Origin: Pomphorhynchus laevis
Lineage: Eukaryota; Acanthocephala; Palaeacanthocephala; Echinorhynchida; Pomphorhynchidae
Direction: 5' to 3'
NCBI GenBank assembly: GCA_012934845.2
Contig: WNNJ02000706.1
Location: 1 to 64,000, forward strand
DNA: 64,000 nucleotides
The position numbers were made by a program, and so were the translations under genes. The notes under the pieces are model-generated. The model was given only the letters and a program-made list of their open reading frames with translations. It did no database searches and was not told the origin of the DNA. Positions 33,906-46,454 of this stretch are shown piece after piece; position 1 is the first letter of the stretch; each line of letters starts with the position of its first letter.

Positions 33906-35920
33906 CTATTCCTTGACCAATTTTATTCACAATTAAAATTGGTGAGGACAATTTTATGTGTGAACAAATAAATTAATAATCAGATAATAAGAACTTAAAT
34001 TATAACAGACTTTTAAAACCTTTAAAAAAACTTAAATTGATAAAATCGAAAATGAGAAAGTAATAACATGTATAAGCAATAATATGCAAGGAACAACAGT
34101 ACACTCTGTTTAATTTCAAGATATTTCTTGTATTTTTAGTAGGAAAATACAGTCATTCCATGTAATACAAAAAGGCACGCATCATTCTATGTAATAACAA
34201 CAAAATGTTTTATCATCTAAAGTATAAACAAATTTGCCAATTTTAATAACCGAACATTTTAAATAAAAAATCAGAGAATAAGAAATTAAAGAAATTATAA
34301 CAGACTTTCTACGCAAAACCTTTCTTTAGTAACACAATTAAGTTTTAAAAATCTTTGAAACTGAATAAAGAATATATTAAATATTCGATCGTTTAAACTA
34401 GCGATGGAATTACCATCGATAGCGTCACTGATTCCACGGTTGCATGAAGATCAATTACTGCACAGATAAAAACAAAAAAGAATGATGTTCTTCGTGAAGG
34501 AGTATGATGAGGTATAACAGGACTGAAATATCTGATAATGTCTCAGATTTATGGCTCATTATGCACCACGACTGACTATGAAGAAAACAACTGACAAAAT
34601 CCAATCGAATTACAATTGAATGTGGTTTGTCCATAATTATGTCAAAATTAAAATGTGAATTACATTTCAAATTATGTTACTTTAAATTTTAAAATACTAT
34701 CTAACCGTAATATTTATACTTACCAATAATTTGCTGTAATTAGGCCATTTTTTAAATAATATTGTCGTATACTTTTCTTAATGAGATCAATGACTCCCAT
34801 CGACTTCTAAATTTTGTATTTTTGTTGCGTTATTTTATATATATTCAAATATCCATAGGGTCACAGTGATTGGGAATCGATTGAAACAGATTCCATATAT
34901 AAATAGCTAATTATAGAATGGAAACCGACGCACAAACAAATACAATTAAAAACATTTGTCATATATAATTCATAATTTTAATCAAATTGAATTACAATTT
35001 AATGTGTTTAATAAAAACTATGACAAAAGATTAAAACTTTATGAACATATATTTATAAATGTTGTTTAAATTTTAAAAACATTTTGAATTTTAATAAAAT
35101 TTTTAAATTTTAAATTTTAAAAAATTTCCTTTATGATTCATGATAAAAACGACAAAATATGCGTTTTTATCTGAGTATTTGTTTACTTAATATATTAACC
35201 CCGTGGAATGTGGTCGGCAAAATGCGATCAACAGATTTTATAAACAAAATTGTGTTTTAAATGTAGTTAATACATATTACTTTAAAATTACAAAAATTTA
35301 TGTATAAATTATGTTACTTTAAAGTTTGTGTTTGTCAAATCTAATCGAATTACAATTAAATATGTTTATCCATAATATGTCAAAATTAAAATATAAATTA
35401 CAGTATAAATTATGTCACTTCAAATTTTAAAATGATATATAACTTCAATATTAATATTTGCTGTTACTAGAATTTTCATAACTTGCCTGGATACAGGCCA
35501 TTTTGTTTTTATACAGGCCATTTTGTTTATGCATTCATGCTTCATGAATTCACTATTTTATTAATTAATTTGATTTCCGGACGCACGTCAAATATTTAAA
35601 TTAGCTAAAGCCCCGTATCTTATAGCAATACGACATTAGAGTTAATACTCACAGAATAACGACGAAAATTTCACGTGTTTTCATGTATCTTTTATTATAA
35701 TATATAACAATTGCTACAAGGAGGATCATTATACGACAAGCACGGAAGAACATCAAATGATTCAAATGACAAAGAAATACTTTTACATTTAAATATTCAT
35801 AATACTTATATATAAATAAATAAAATATAAGGCTTATTTTTGAATAATGCAGATTATAAATTACTTCAATAATCGATAAAATGAATAAAAATAAAAATAC
35901 CTAGCTTTACCATTTTGCTT
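33906..35920. other. AT-rich upstream region of the GPCR
   Basis: No exon could be assigned with confidence. Two diverged copies of a CAAATTTAATCGAATTACAATT-like block occur at about 34595-34690 and 35335-35440, with a third near 34980. An upstream GPCR exon or promoter may lie here but is not recognisable by eye. Confidence 0.35.
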
Positions 35921-36853
35921 ATGTTTTTAGTTATATCCATAGTATTTATTGATATTGGAAGCTTTGTTGGAAATTGTCTGGTAATACTTGTAATTACTTC
36001 AACGAGAAACTTGAATTTGCCGCAAAATTATCTTCTAATTTCGCTGACATGTGTGGATCTGCTCCTATCACTTATATCTATGCCGATATACATCATGACA
36101 AGCATTCTTAACGAAAGGTGGATATTGGGTTTTCAGGCCTGTCGCCTGTTTATGATATGCGATGTGGTTTTGTCATGCGCGTCCATTCTAAATTTATGTG
36201 CAATCAGCATTGATCGATACATAGCCTTATTCTATCCTATTAGATATAAGTTTAATCGCAATAAGCATCTAATGGCATTATTCCTAGGTTCCTGTTTTCT
36301 CAGTATGTTGATATCCACGCCGTTGCTGTTTCTAAAACGATATGATATTTATAAACATCTTGAAAAAGATGTGTATGTATGTATAATGCCATTTAACAAA
36401 CCGTTCATATCTCTTGTATTGATTTTTGGGTACTACCTACCTGTTACTATTCTTATCTACACCAATTGCTGTATATGTCTAAAGCTACATACATCATTGA
36501 TACAATCTTCAAAGAAACTATCGGTGTTTAATGGCGATTTATCAGACGCGGTTAAGATGATGTCAATTAACGGATATTCCTCTCGACTTATCAGTAAAGA
36601 TATAATATTATCTTTAACTATATGCTCTACTGTAATGGCCACGATACTATGCTGGACCCCGTTCTATCTTATATTGTCAATATCAATGATCATGACAAAT
36701 TCTGACTTAGAAATGATCAAGGAGAAATCAATGTGGCTCGGATATCTAAATTCGGTAATAAACCCGATTATCTATAACTTTATAAATTCAGACTTTCAAA
36801 GACGTGTACTTAATATATTAAAGACGCGAAGAAATACCAATCCAAGCAGCTGA
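35921..36853 (+). CDS. Aminergic-type class A GPCR
   Basis: A seven-helix receptor of the plasma membrane, nearest in signature to dopamine D2/5-HT1-like receptors. TM1 GNCLVILVI; TM2 SLTCVDLLLSL (Asp 2.50); TM3 with Cys 3.25, the amine-binding Asp 3.32 and CASILNLCAISIDRYIAL, almost the D2 sequence; ECL2 Cys in YVCIMPF; TM5 Pro 5.50; TM6 CWTPFY (Trp 6.48, Phe 6.51); TM7 WLGYLNSVINPIIY with Trp 7.40, Tyr 7.43 and NPxxY. The third loop is short (about 50 residues). By counting from Pro 5.50, positions 5.42, 5.43 and 5.46 are Val, Leu and Gly, so the catechol- or indole-binding Ser/Thr are missing. The ATG chosen leaves no extracellular N-terminus; TTTTTAG just after it may instead be an acceptor, so an upstream exon is likely. 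The frame is intact to the stop. Confidence 0.85.
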   Translation: MFLVISIVFIDIGSFVGNCLVILVITSTRNLNLPQNYLLISLTCVDLLLSLISMPIYIMTSILNERWILGFQACRLFMICDVVLSCASILNLCAISIDRYIALFYPIRYKFNRNKHLMALFLGSCFLSMLISTPLLFLKRYDIYKHLEKDVYVCIMPFNKPFISLVLIFGYYLPVTILIYTNCCICLKLHTSLIQSSKKLSVFNGDLSDAVKMMSINGYSSRLISKDIILSLTICSTVMATILCWTPFYLILSISMIMTNSDLEMIKEKSMWLGYLNSVINPIIYNFINSDFQRRVLNILKTRRNTNPSS

Positions 36854-38129
36854 ATTGTATTCAAATCTATTCAAGAGACTTCTAATCTTGTAAATCATTG
36901 ATCAAATTATGTAAAATAAGACTTACTTGATTGAACTCTATTTGAGTTTATATTTATTTTTATTATTAATAGATAAATAATTTATTCGATGAAATAAAAA
37001 TAATAAATAAATTAATAATTTATTTATTTATTAAATAATTAATTTAATTAATTTGATTGTGAATCTCAATACTTTTGTCTATAATTTTCTCAGAATACAT
37101 TAATTTGATTCAACTTATTTCCTGAATTTCCATTTTTGGTGTAAAGTTAGGACCCAAATTTAAGACTTTAACTAGCTAAGTACTTAATTCTTAATCAGAC
37201 AAATTTACAAATGTTGCAAATTCTGTTTGAGTCTCCTTCATAGTTTCTAACACTTTGAATGTACACGTATTGCTTTTGTAAATTGTACAAAAACAAAAAC
37301 TTTTTAAAGAGTTTAAAACCAATAAGAAATTCAATATAATTACATTTATTATTTAAATAATAATTTAACATTTCTAAATGATTAACCCTAATGAAACAAA
37401 TTAAATGAAGGTGAATCTCAATACTTTGGTCTATAAGACTTTTGTCTATACTTTTGTCATATTTTAGATTTCAATCGCTTTATTTCGATTAACTCTAAGC
37501 TTCTCGATAACTGCAGATCAGTAGCTCCATAGCACTGTCAAATGACTTTAAATAGTTGATAATGATCCATTTATGATAAAGAATTATTGAACTCTATTCA
37601 AGTTTATATTTCTTTTTATTATTAATAGATTAATAATTTATTTATATTACCCATAACTATGCTTTTTTTAATTAATTTGAATGTGAATCTCAATACTTTT
37701 GTTTATAATTTTCTTATCATGCGTTAACTTGATTCAGTTTATTTCCCGCATTTCCATTTTTATCAACTGATGTTTACAAACTTATTACCGCTTATGTATT
37801 TTAAATAATATTAAAACATTTAATAATATCTAATATCATAATATAATATGCCAATTTTTATCATACTATTCAGTTATCAACTTAATTTTTAGTTGCTTAT
37901 TAATTTAATTTGACATTTTTAATTTTATATTAATTGAAATAGTTCAAATATAAAAATATAAACATGAATATATACAATTAAAATATTGAACTATACAATT
38001 GTAATATTTAATATACGACAGTTTTTTTAATACTTTCATAATATTTATTAATATCGTATATTATAATATAATATGCTAATTTGATGAATAGCTATGCGAT
38101 TTAATCTTCACAAATATTAAAGTCTAACG
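36854..38129. other. AT-rich 3' flank with diverged direct repeats
   Basis: 36930-37135 and 37585-37765 are diverged direct copies (shared GTGAATCTCAATACTTTTGT and ATTTCC-rich blocks), with a shorter third piece near 37405-37450. No gene seen. Confidence 0.5.
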
Positions 38130-40690
38130 CATGGTCTCGGTACAGAAAGTTCAATCTGAAACTTTTCACAATGAAGACGTACCGATGTCATCTTCAAAAC
38201 GTGATATTGTCCCCTCAACTGACTTCATTGAACGTCGAGGAGCAAAGACTTTACTCCAAGATTGTCGCGAATGACCAAGCTTCGAACTTTATCTCTAAGG
38301 CTGAAGCTGACTACACCACGAATGAACCTCATTTCGGTTGTCTGTACTTGAGATATAGTCCAATTTGTCATGACTCAAAGGTTTTGCATATAAGTGAGGA
38401 TAGGTAAGAAAACTGAGCGATAAATTGAAATCTTTACCTGAAGACTTTACTCTCTCTACAACAACTGATATGCGCAAAGAACCAATTACTGCGTAAGTTG
38501 TACATTTCCATCTATCAATCTCCCTATTATTCCTATCATCACTCAAGAACAAGACGACCAAGTACTTAGACTCTTCCACGTTAGGTAAGACATTATCACC
38601 AATTCATATCAACGATACAACCTTGTTTCGAGCAGAGCATATCGAAATAGTTTTGATTTGCTTACTTCCATACCGGTCACTTGGCATTCCACCGTGAATC
38701 GATCCAGCAACCATTGAAGGTTATCAATATTAGAAGCCAACAAGACTATTGTCTGCGAGGATCAAAGATTATATCCTGATGGAGCAAACTGAAGACAAAT
38801 TTCCTACTAAGCTTCCCGTCTCGAAATTTTATCCATTTAAACAAAGAACAAATATGGAGAAAACAAACTGCCCTGACGGAGTCTAACACCTATAGAAAAC
38901 GACTCAGGCTTCCTGCCTAAAACACGAATACAACTCATATTTAGTTCGTACAAAGCGACCACAGTTACACGGAGGTAGTGTGGAACTTTGTACTTCTTTA
39001 TTTTTTACACAATCTATCCCTTTGTAGGTCGAACGCCTCTTACAAATTTACAAAAAGCATGTGAATTAGTTGAGCGTACTCCAAGGTGCGTTCGAGAATA
39101 GTTGAAAGAGTGAAGAGCTTATCCGTAGTTTCACGATCAGAACGAAATCCACATTGCTCATCCTGCAACTTTCCCTAGACTATCGATCGTATCCTTAGCT
39201 CAAGGATTCTGCTGAATAGTTTACCGGTTATGCTAAGAATAGTAATACGCCTATAATTTGAACATTGCCTTTGATTCTATTTCTTATAAATCGGAATGGC
39301 CACCCCTAGTTGACAAATCACCAAGAACCTTTCCTGACTTCAATGCTACGTTGAAGAGTCGTGCTATCCAATTCATACTTTCAACGTAAAAGCCGTTAAA
39401 ATCTCAGGTTGAATATCATCAACACCAGTAGATTTGCCATTACGAAATTTGTAAACAACAGTAATGATATCTGTCAAGGTAATGATATTCACCATTTGGT
39501 TCGAAGATTCTTCTCCCACTAGAGAAAGCACGTCATCCGTATTAAGGATACCTCTAAAATGCTCTTTCCAACGCTTAAGTATGTCTTCAATATCGATTAG
39601 CAAATGTTCATGATTGTCTGAGACTGTCTGGCAGATTTCTGAGTTCTAACTTGAATAGCTTTGATCGTTCTTTAAAACATAGTCGAAGCTGACCAATAAT
39701 AAATTCGAGACGCTCGCTAAACTCTACCAAAGTCGCTTTCTTTGACTCAGCAAAACTGATAGAGCTGCAACTCTCTTAGCATGTTAAAACCTGTCTACAG
39801 CCTCCAGTGACCTGTCAGACAAGGTTGGATTATAAGCCACTTTATACTGTTGAACAGTAGTTCTTACTACTGGTGTATATTATGCAGTTTGAGGATTGCC
39901 TTCACAACAGGCACATACAGTCTTCAAACCACAGTTCTTCAAAGTCGCTTTGTCAATCGAAGTTTTAAACATCAACCACTGTGGTTTGATATCCTCCGCC
40001 TCTTCCCGCAATTGGGAAAGTCCGCCCGGATATAGTTAGTAAAGACTTCCCTTGCAAAATCATCTCCTAGACGTTACCAACGAACCCTAACACTAAATTT
40101 AGGTTTCCCATGTCTCTCTCGTAGCCAACTTTACCATCGAATCATATTGACTACAAGGTAGGTAGTGGTCTGTCGACAGCCCCTTTCTTTACACATGTGT
40201 CCAAGACATATCGTCGCGAATCATATAATACGATTACGAAATCAATCATTGATCGTTGATTAAGAGTATCCTAAAGCAATGTGCTTTGTTGGATCTTTTT
40301 ATGTTCGAACGTGGTGTTGGTTATTAACAATTTGCTACGAGAACAGAAATCCTACAACTCAATACTACTCGAGGTCAGATCAGGGTTCCGTTCCTCCCCA
40401 CCACCCTCTTCCAGGTAGCACAGTCACTGCCAACGTGAGTATTGAAGTCGCCTAATAAAATGAGAGAATCACCAGCAGGTTTACTATTAAAAGATCCTAA
40501 AGATCATCCATAAAAGCTGCGTATATCGAGCTTATATTTGGTGCATAAGCACACAATACAGTCAGCCCCTTTCCTCCTTTGACTACAAGTCTCAAAGACG
40601 ACAAGCTTTAATTTACTAGGCAAAACCTCTTTGCAGCTAACGACAACCCGGGGTTTGTAGTATCCTCATACCAGCCTGACGATGCTTTCC
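38130..40690 (-). mobile_element. LINE B (RTE-like non-LTR retrotransposon), decayed
   Basis: Read on minus: endonuclease with LLGDFNTHVGSDCATWK at about 40460-40410 (the GDFN Asp/Asn pair of APE enzymes); linker; RT start with RWKEHFRGILN and NGKSTGVDDIQPEIL (39570-39390); a catalytic box reading ILADN in place of ADD near 38755, followed by DNLQWLLDRFTVECQVTGME; and the C-terminal FLSDDRNNREID segment (38560-38520). Many frame breaks. Sequence types (RWKEHFxxLLN, GDFNAHVG) fit the RTE/BovB-like group. The plus-strand frame 38171-38407 is antisense noise. Confidence 0.75.
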
Positions 40691-40865
40691 CATAGCAACT
40701 ATCTAATAGTCAAATTGTAAGGATAACAGAAATGTTACAACTCAACACCACTCTAGTTCAGATCAGGGGTTTCGTTCCTCCCCACCACTCCCATCCATGA
40801 AGCACAGTCATTGCCAACATTTAGTCGATCAATAACATGAGTAACTCAGCTGCCGGTTTATAATA
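40691..40865 (-). mobile_element. Second LINE B endonuclease piece
   Basis: About 100 bp (40729-40825) matches 40345-40440 at roughly 85 percent by eye: the same endonuclease segment repeated in the same orientation. Either a second truncated copy inserted next to the first or a local duplication. Confidence 0.65.
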
Positions 40866-40889
40866 ATATAAATCTTAAAAATCATCAAC

Positions 40890-42050
40890 AAATTACAAAT
40901 CAGTAATTTCTAACTTAAATTACTAGTAAGAATAGTTTAAATTTATTAAATTTTAAAATTTTAATTTTATAATGCAAAATCGACAAGCTGTAAATTTATT
41001 TCAAAAGATATTTAGTAAGAATTCTTTAATATATTTAATTACTAGTAAGAAGGTCGGTGATACTGCGTATTGTTGATCTTGCAAAATAAAATTACACTCT
41101 TTGATGTATGATTGATAAAGATATTCTACTTTACATTTTTCCACCCAACAAAAGAGCGCATTTTATAAAAGGCATCAAATTATAAAAAATACAATATCTC
41201 CAAATACAAAATAGAAACAAAATTGCACTTTTAGAACAATGTGTAGGCGGTAATTTCCTTTGATAATCATATTTATCACATTGACCTATAATTAGAACAA
41301 ATGTTGAATCCCCAGTATGCCAGCAAAAGAGTTTAAGAGTTTTAATGTTGTAGAAAAATTAATATTTATGCAATTGGCTCATTAATAAAGTGAAAAAATT
41401 GCTTTATTTTACAAATTTATAAAAGATTCCATGCCTCGTTATCATTTATGATTTACCGTCTTTATAATTTAAGAGAAAAACCCGAATTTAAATTTCAAGC
41501 AGATATCACGACATTTAAATGATTTTTAATTAAAAGGCAATTTCAACAGATCAAATAAATATTACTGCATTTCTTATCCTTTATTAATAAAATAAAGTAC
41601 ATAAATGTGGAAGAATTGTCTTCCACATCTTAAGACAACTCTTAAAAAATTTGAATGTTTTATTTTGATATTCAATTATATAGTACTAAAAAAATGTGTT
41701 TGTGTGAATTTACCTTTAAAGGTTGGTGAAACTGAGTATTGTTGATCTTGCAAAATAAAATTACACTATTTGATGTAAGAGTGAGAAAGATATTCTACTT
41801 TACATATATTCACCCAACTTATGCAATGCGTATTATTTGCTATCTTTTCGACACTTAAATAAAACTCATGTTTTGATAGTTAAAATTTCTAAACTTAACG
41901 AAACATTTGACGAATAAAATTAATAACCTGTAATTTCTAACTTAAATTACAAGTAAGAATTATTTAAATTTATTAAATTTTAAAATTTAAATTTTAAAAT
42001 GCAAAATCGACAAGCTGTAAATATATTTCAGCAAATATTTTTAGTCAAAG
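40890..42050. repeat. Diverged direct repeat pair, unknown family
   Basis: 40895-41010 and 41925-42040 match (ending GCAAAATCGACAAGCTGTAAA), and nested inside are two copies of a second block, 41053-41160 and 41716-41820 (GTATTGTTGATCTTGCAAAA, then TTACACTNTTTGATGTA, ending CACCCAAC). Related blocks occur near 29020-29080. No protein or Pol III box seen. May be a nonautonomous element inserted in another repeat. Confidence 0.55.
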
Positions 42051-42569
42051 TATTCTGTTTTGTTCTTCATTCAGCATCTGGTTCTGCTAAGACTGGACGA
42101 TTGAGAACAAAATAAAAAAGAATATTTAAGAGGTAAGCTAGCAAATATTATAAAAGGTAGAGTTTAACATAAAAATGAAGTCATGTCCTTGCACAAAACA
42201 ATTTTTTTAAATGCATTATCTTAAATAAAGTATTCGGCTAAAATATGCAGCTTTGAAATAGCATGTAACAATTAGCAAGTAAATAGATAAATACTGCGGA
42301 CAGCTATGTAAGAATAATAAAATACAGAAAACTAATCGAAGTATACAGGCAATAATAGATAGAGTAAATCGTAGATTCTGCAATTTTGACATAAAGAGTG
42401 TTTTAGATAGTTACAATCTGCTCAGCTAAAATCTCAAGTTAACTAATTGTAGTTTTACTATGTAAATAGAAAAGAATGTTTGTTTGTGATATGTTAAGTC
42501 ACTACCACATCATCGTCATCTAACTGCCTACAATTATCTTTTCGGTTGTGTTCAAGGTCCACCGTTTTT
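42051..42569. other. AT-rich spacer
   Basis: No gene recognised. Confidence 0.4.
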
Positions 42570-43311
42570 TAGGTGTATATCTAGAAGGTGTATATCTAGA
42601 TATGAACATTAAATTAACATTAACTAAAACTACTATTAATTTATATCGTAAAGATGACATATTTAAATTTACAAGAAACATATTTTTGCATGAGCATTCA
42701 CGCATACCATATAATATAAAATAAAATACATATTATAATGAAATTTTAAGAATTGCAACAATATGTAATGATATTGGCTTTCTTCAAAATCATTTAAATA
42801 ATTTAATAGATACATATTTTAAACTAGGTTACTATAAAAATAACATCAAGCAGAAAATAGTAAAATATATAAATCAACACAATAATATAAAGAATAAATT
42901 TAAACTCTTAAGTGGCAAATTTTTATGGATGGATAATAAATAATATACTTTGTATTAGAATAAGATACTAGATAGTTATTTCAGAGGAAATACATCATTA
43001 GCATGTATTTGGCCCCGCTGCTATGTTGGGTAGAGGAGTTAGGGGCCGAAACCTGATAGCATAGCAGTTCCTCCTGATGACCTCTAATTCTTATTCTGAT
43101 ACAACGTCTGTTATTTATTAGTCAATTCATAAAAATGACGTTTATTTTAAATTTCATTTTTTTTTTAACTTGATTTAAATTATAGAAAATCTAAAAACAA
43201 TTATTAATTTTATTATTTAATTATTAAATTTTGATTTAGCATTATTATGTTTTGTTTATTTTATAATTATATTAAATACGTAGACTCAGTTAGCTGATTT
43301 AATTTGTTCTA
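42570..43311 (+). mobile_element. Upstream partial copy (pseudo-LTR) of the PLE
   Basis: Near-identical to 46095-46810, the last part of the coding region plus the 3' end of the complete element, and placed directly before it in the same orientation. Such head-to-tail partial tandem copies (pLTRs) are typical of Penelope-like elements. A few differences are visible near 42700-42735. The left edge shows a duplicated GGTGTATATCTAGA. Confidence 0.85.
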
Positions 43312-43737
43312 CTGACATGTTATTATTGACCTGTGGACTTTGTTTTCCCGGTAATATGACCTCTGCCAGAAATACTGAAACTATGTATTATTGGTTACGA
43401 CTTTACTATTATTTTTTCTTATTTTCAAACAAGTTTGATGAATTATTAATTCTTAAAAAAGGGAGAAGTTTGCATCCCAAGGTGTTTACACTTTAAAATG
43501 TAAACTGCTTCACGTGATCACGTTTAAGAGACCAGGTAATGCCAATAGCTAGGTCGCGTAGCGCGTAGAGTGAAGGTGGTAGATCTTTATAGATCTTGTT
43601 CCAGCCTGCAACCGCCTTAAGCAGGGCAGCCCCCTGTCAGATGCTGCTGGATGGCCCGTTGTAAGTTTAGTCTGAGTCAACTAAACTAGGTGGCGACACC
43701 GAAAAAGCAACGTTAAAAATTATGACTTAAAAGTTAC

Positions 43738-44391
43738 ATGTACTCAACCATATTGGAAAAATACGTAAGTACTAATGATTTCAATTTTAGATCTTTTAAA
43801 TGTAACAGAAAAAATTGTATAGTTTGTGATGTTATAAATAATAATAATTGTATCGTAAGTAATACGACAAACAAATGTTTTTCATTAAATATTAATAATA
43901 ATTGTAACTGCAATACCGCAGGTGTAGTGTATCTTATACAATGTACATGTGGATTGCAATATATAGGAAAAACATATCAAATGTTAAAAACTAGGTTTAG
44001 GCAACACATATATAATATACAGCATAATAGTCAAACTATATTTCATAAACATATGAGATTAATAGGACATGATATTAAAAACTGTAAATTATTTATTTTA
44101 GAACATATTATCGAAGAAAACATTTCAATATTAAATCAAAAACTATTAGAAAAAGAAGATTTTTGGATTAAAACGCTTAATTCCATGTACCCATTAGGAT
44201 TGAATGACGTGGTACAAGGAATTGGCAGAAGTAGTATAATACATAATAAACAACTATATTATAATAATCCGGTTAAACGCAAACCAAGAAGTCATGGTGA
44301 TAAAAGGAATAGGAAAAATAGAGTTAAAAATATTAAAAAAGATATGTATATAAATGAACGATTAGAAATATTAAAACAACTTTTGAAGTGA
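43738..44391 (+). CDS. PLE GIY-YIG endonuclease, 217 residues
   Basis: Single-strand nicking endonuclease that opens the target for reverse transcription. A Cys finger comes first (FKCNRKNCIVCDV, about residues 20-32), then NNCNCNTAGVVYLIQCTCGL, YIGKTYQMLKTRFRQH (GIY-like VYLI and YIG halves with the catalytic Arg), LLEKEDFWIKTLNSMYPLGL (the conserved Glu and the GLN motif), and a basic tail (RKPRSHGDKRNRKNR). The ATG was taken as the first in a clean frame; the GC-rich leader ends just upstream. The reverse transcriptase frame overlaps its end by a few bases in another frame. Confidence 0.85.
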   Translation: MYSTILEKYVSTNDFNFRSFKCNRKNCIVCDVINNNNCIVSNTTNKCFSLNINNNCNCNTAGVVYLIQCTCGLQYIGKTYQMLKTRFRQHIYNIQHNSQTIFHKHMRLIGHDIKNCKLFILEHIIEENISILNQKLLEKEDFWIKTLNSMYPLGLNDVVQGIGRSSIIHNKQLYYNNPVKRKPRSHGDKRNRKNRVKNIKKDMYINERLEILKQLLK

Positions 44392-46454
44392 TAATAAGCT
44401 AAAAGATCTTTATGTAAATATAAGAAGTTTTTCTAAAGATATCATATGTTCAATAAATCAAAAATTAATTAACGACTATGATAGGCTAAGTTGTATAATA
44501 GACAGTTATTGTAATACAAAATACTATAATCGTACAATAAATGTTAATAATAACAATAGAAAATATACATTAACCATAAACTTCATTAATAAATGTATAG
44601 ATAACATAAATATAGCCGGACTTTTAAATAATTCTAAAAGTAAAGAAATAATAGGGTCAGATTTAAGTAAATATATTCCTAAAATAAGGTATAAACTCCT
44701 ACCACCATTAGGACGAAAAATTTGTAATTATAATAAAGAATTAAAATCAATATGTAACGATAATATTAGAAACATAATGGAAACAGAATGCAATTGTAAA
44801 AGTCTTAGTTTTGATAAAATAAATGAACATATATGTACCCATAATCTAGAATTAATTGAAAATTGTGAATTAAGAAAGCTGCTATCAAAAGGGTATAAAT
44901 ATAGATTAAATAATAACAACGACAAAAATAAAATTTACAATTCGTTATATAATAACTTAAATGATTACTTTAGTAAGCTGATTAATAGTGAAAGCTCGAA
45001 TATATCTAAGATAAAAATTTGGAAAGATTATATATTTGATAAAATTAAAAATAAAATGAAAATAACAAACAATTATAAAAGGAAAGATAAAATTAATAAA
45101 GATATGTATAAAGAACTTACTAAATTAAAGGATAACTATATAATAACAACTATTGATAAAGCTAGTAATAACTTTGTCTTCATATGCAAAAAGCTTTATT
45201 ATGATATACTAGTGAAAGAGGTTAATTCTAATGATTTAAATGTAAATCCAACATATGAACGTAGTGAGTTGAGTTTAGAAACAATTATTACAAGTCACTG
45301 TTCTATAATGGATAAAAAGGGTATAAAGGTTGAATTAGATAATAAAACTATACCTATATTATATTGGAATCCAAAATTACATAAAAATCCAATAAAACCT
45401 AGGTTCATATGTAGTGCGTTTAAATGTACATTAAAACCACTTTCTGTCTATATGAATAAAATACTTAAAGTAATTAAAGCACACTTTAAAAAATATTGCA
45501 AGGTAATCGAAATTAATACTGGTATAAAACACTATTTCAGTATTAATTCTACAAAAGAATTTTTAGAACAGACAAAAGGAATAAATTTTCAAAATATAAA
45601 TACATACGATTTTAGTACTCTTTATACAAATCTAGGTTTAGTAGATATTAAAGAAGCGTTAGTAAAATTAATTAATCTTATATTCGGAAAAAGATATACA
45701 TATATATGTTATAATAATTATAACGCCTATCTAACAAAAATTAAACCATCAAATAAATATAAATATATGGATAAAATTGAATTAATAGAATCCTTAAATA
45801 TTTTGAAAAATCAAAAATATTTAAAAGTAGGGACATATATATTTAGACAAGTAAAAGGTGTTCCAATGGGTGGTAATAGTAGCCCTAATTATAGCTGACT
45901 TGTTTTTAAGCTTTATAGAATATGAATTTGTTCATAACTGTGTAAAAACTAAATCTAAACAATATAAATATATGAAATATATGTTTCGATACATTGATGA
46001 TATATGTGTATTTAATTCTAATAATTTATATTCAATTAGTGAGCACATTTATCCAAAAAGCCTTATTCTTAACAAAACCAATATTGATAATAAAGAAGGT
46101 GTATATCTAGATATGAACATTAAATTAACATTAACTAAAACTACTATTAATTTATATCGTAAAGATGACATATTTAAATTTACAAGAAACATATTTTTGC
46201 ATGAGCATTCATGCATACCATATAATATAAAATATAATACATTAAATAATGAAATTTTAAGAATTGCAACAATATGTAATGATATTGGCTTTCTTCAAAA
46301 TCATTTAAATAATTTAATAGATACATATTTTAAACTAGGTTACTATAAAAATAACATCAAGCAGAAAATAGTAAAATATATAAATCAACACAATAATATA
46401 AAGAATAAATTTAAACTCTTAAGTGGCAAATTTTTATGGATGGATAATAAATAA
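44387..46454 (+). pseudogene. PLE reverse transcriptase
   Basis: Telomerase-like reverse transcriptase of the PLE. The N-terminal part (from 44387; first ATG at 44777) is a charged linker. RT motifs in order: ITTIDKASNNFVFICKKLY (RT1), LYWNPKLHKNPIKPRF (RT2), TYDFSTLYTNLG (motif A with Asp), GVPMGGNSSP (motif B), MFRYIDDICVFN (motif C, both Asp kept) and GVYLDMNIKL (motif D), then a C-terminal thumb to LLSGKFLWMDNK. It is interrupted, so the copy is probably not able to make the whole protein. Absence of a C-terminal endonuclease confirms the permuted type. Confidence 0.85.

Noticed and set aside
35915-35920. TTG at 35915 as GPCR start
   Set aside because: An animal mRNA would use ATG (35921) or, more likely, an upstream exon joined after TTTTTAG.
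36457-36642. Minus-strand frame in the GPCR
   Set aside because: Antisense of a strong coding region.
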